Notes under the pieces: generated by a model
Seen by the model: only the letters and a program-made list of their open reading frames with translations
What the model was told of the DNA's origin: nothing
Database searches by the model: none
Program-made: the position numbers and the translations under genes
In this document: positions 41,866-41,884 of the stretch, in pieces
Layout: each line of letters begins with the position of its first letter
Position numbering within the stretch: the first letter of the stretch is position 1
Source of the DNA: an uncultured Clostridia bacterium
GTDB taxonomy: Bacteria; Bacillota; Clostridia; Oscillospirales; Ruminococcaceae
DNA length: 41,884 bases
NCBI GenBank assembly: GCA_947307175.1
Contig: CAMZIK010000015.1
Span: forward strand, 1-41,884
Direction of reading: 5' to 3'

Positions 41866-41884
41866 TTATAATTGCGCCTGTCTC

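Noticed and set aside
1..41884. CRISPR array, insertion sequence, prophage or defence island
   Set aside because: No regularly spaced direct repeats, transposase, phage structural gene or known defence gene is present on either strand. The only tandem repeat found is inside lgt.

Overview
The window looks like a chromosomal segment of a Gram-positive anaerobe of the class Clostridia, most likely a Ruminococcus-like member of the Oscillospiraceae. This is an inference from gene content (whiA, rapZ, hprK, an M16 protease pair, recD2, Asp23 with DAK2 fatty-acid kinase), strong AGGAGG-type ribosome sites, frequent TTG/GTG starts, TTGACA/TATAAT promoters with 17-bp spacers, and base composition that looks balanced to slightly AT-rich by eye. 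I see no insertion sequence, prophage, CRISPR array or integrase.

Layout. (1) 1-1281: a leftward PRPP synthetase gene (prs) with its own promoter and terminator. (2) 1661-21292: seventeen rightward genes with no gap above about 45 bp, probably transcribed as one or a few long units. They are murD, two tandem M42 aminopeptidases, a GNAT enzyme, an SdpI-like membrane protein, a second GNAT enzyme, a methionine gamma-lyase-family PLP enzyme, hprK, a PHP phosphoesterase, murB, rapZ, whiA, dnaE, an inactive/active M16 pair, lgt with a very unusual low-complexity tail, and folD. The segment joins peptidoglycan precursor synthesis (murD, murB), its likely regulation (rapZ, whiA, hprK), replication (dnaE), lipoprotein maturation (lgt) and one-carbon metabolism (folD). 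(3) 21343-24107: rpsO and pnp, separated by a strong terminator; both have structured leaders, and pnp is preceded by a long interrupted hairpin. (4) 24165-27474: a small unknown membrane protein, recD2 and a ComF-type phosphoribosyltransferase. (5) 27508-29646: the Asp23 / FakA-like pair. (6) 29649-30639: leftward metA, whose active-site signature predicts use of acetyl-CoA. (7) 30722-33195: glyA, an AraC-type regulator and a tRNA-Leu(UAA), each with its own promoter.

(8) 33342 to the right edge: a surface-polysaccharide locus starting at one good promoter with a two-hairpin leader. It contains a DegT-type sugar aminotransferase, a PglC-type initiating phosphoglycosyl transferase, two family-4-like glycosyltransferases, and then four consecutive genes (dehydrogenase, Gfo/Idh oxidase, hexapeptide acetyltransferase, DegT aminotransferase). 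These four correspond to the complete WbpA/WbpB/WbpD/WbpE pathway from UDP-GlcNAc to a UDP-2,3-diacetamido-2,3-dideoxy-glucuronic acid. The locus probably continues beyond the window.

Most of the window is conserved core genome. The parts that deserve a second look are the Lgt tail, the pnp leader hairpin, the inverted repeat over the rpsO promoter, the hairpin leader of the polysaccharide operon, the absence of yvcK between rapZ and whiA, and the unknown 109-residue protein before recD2.
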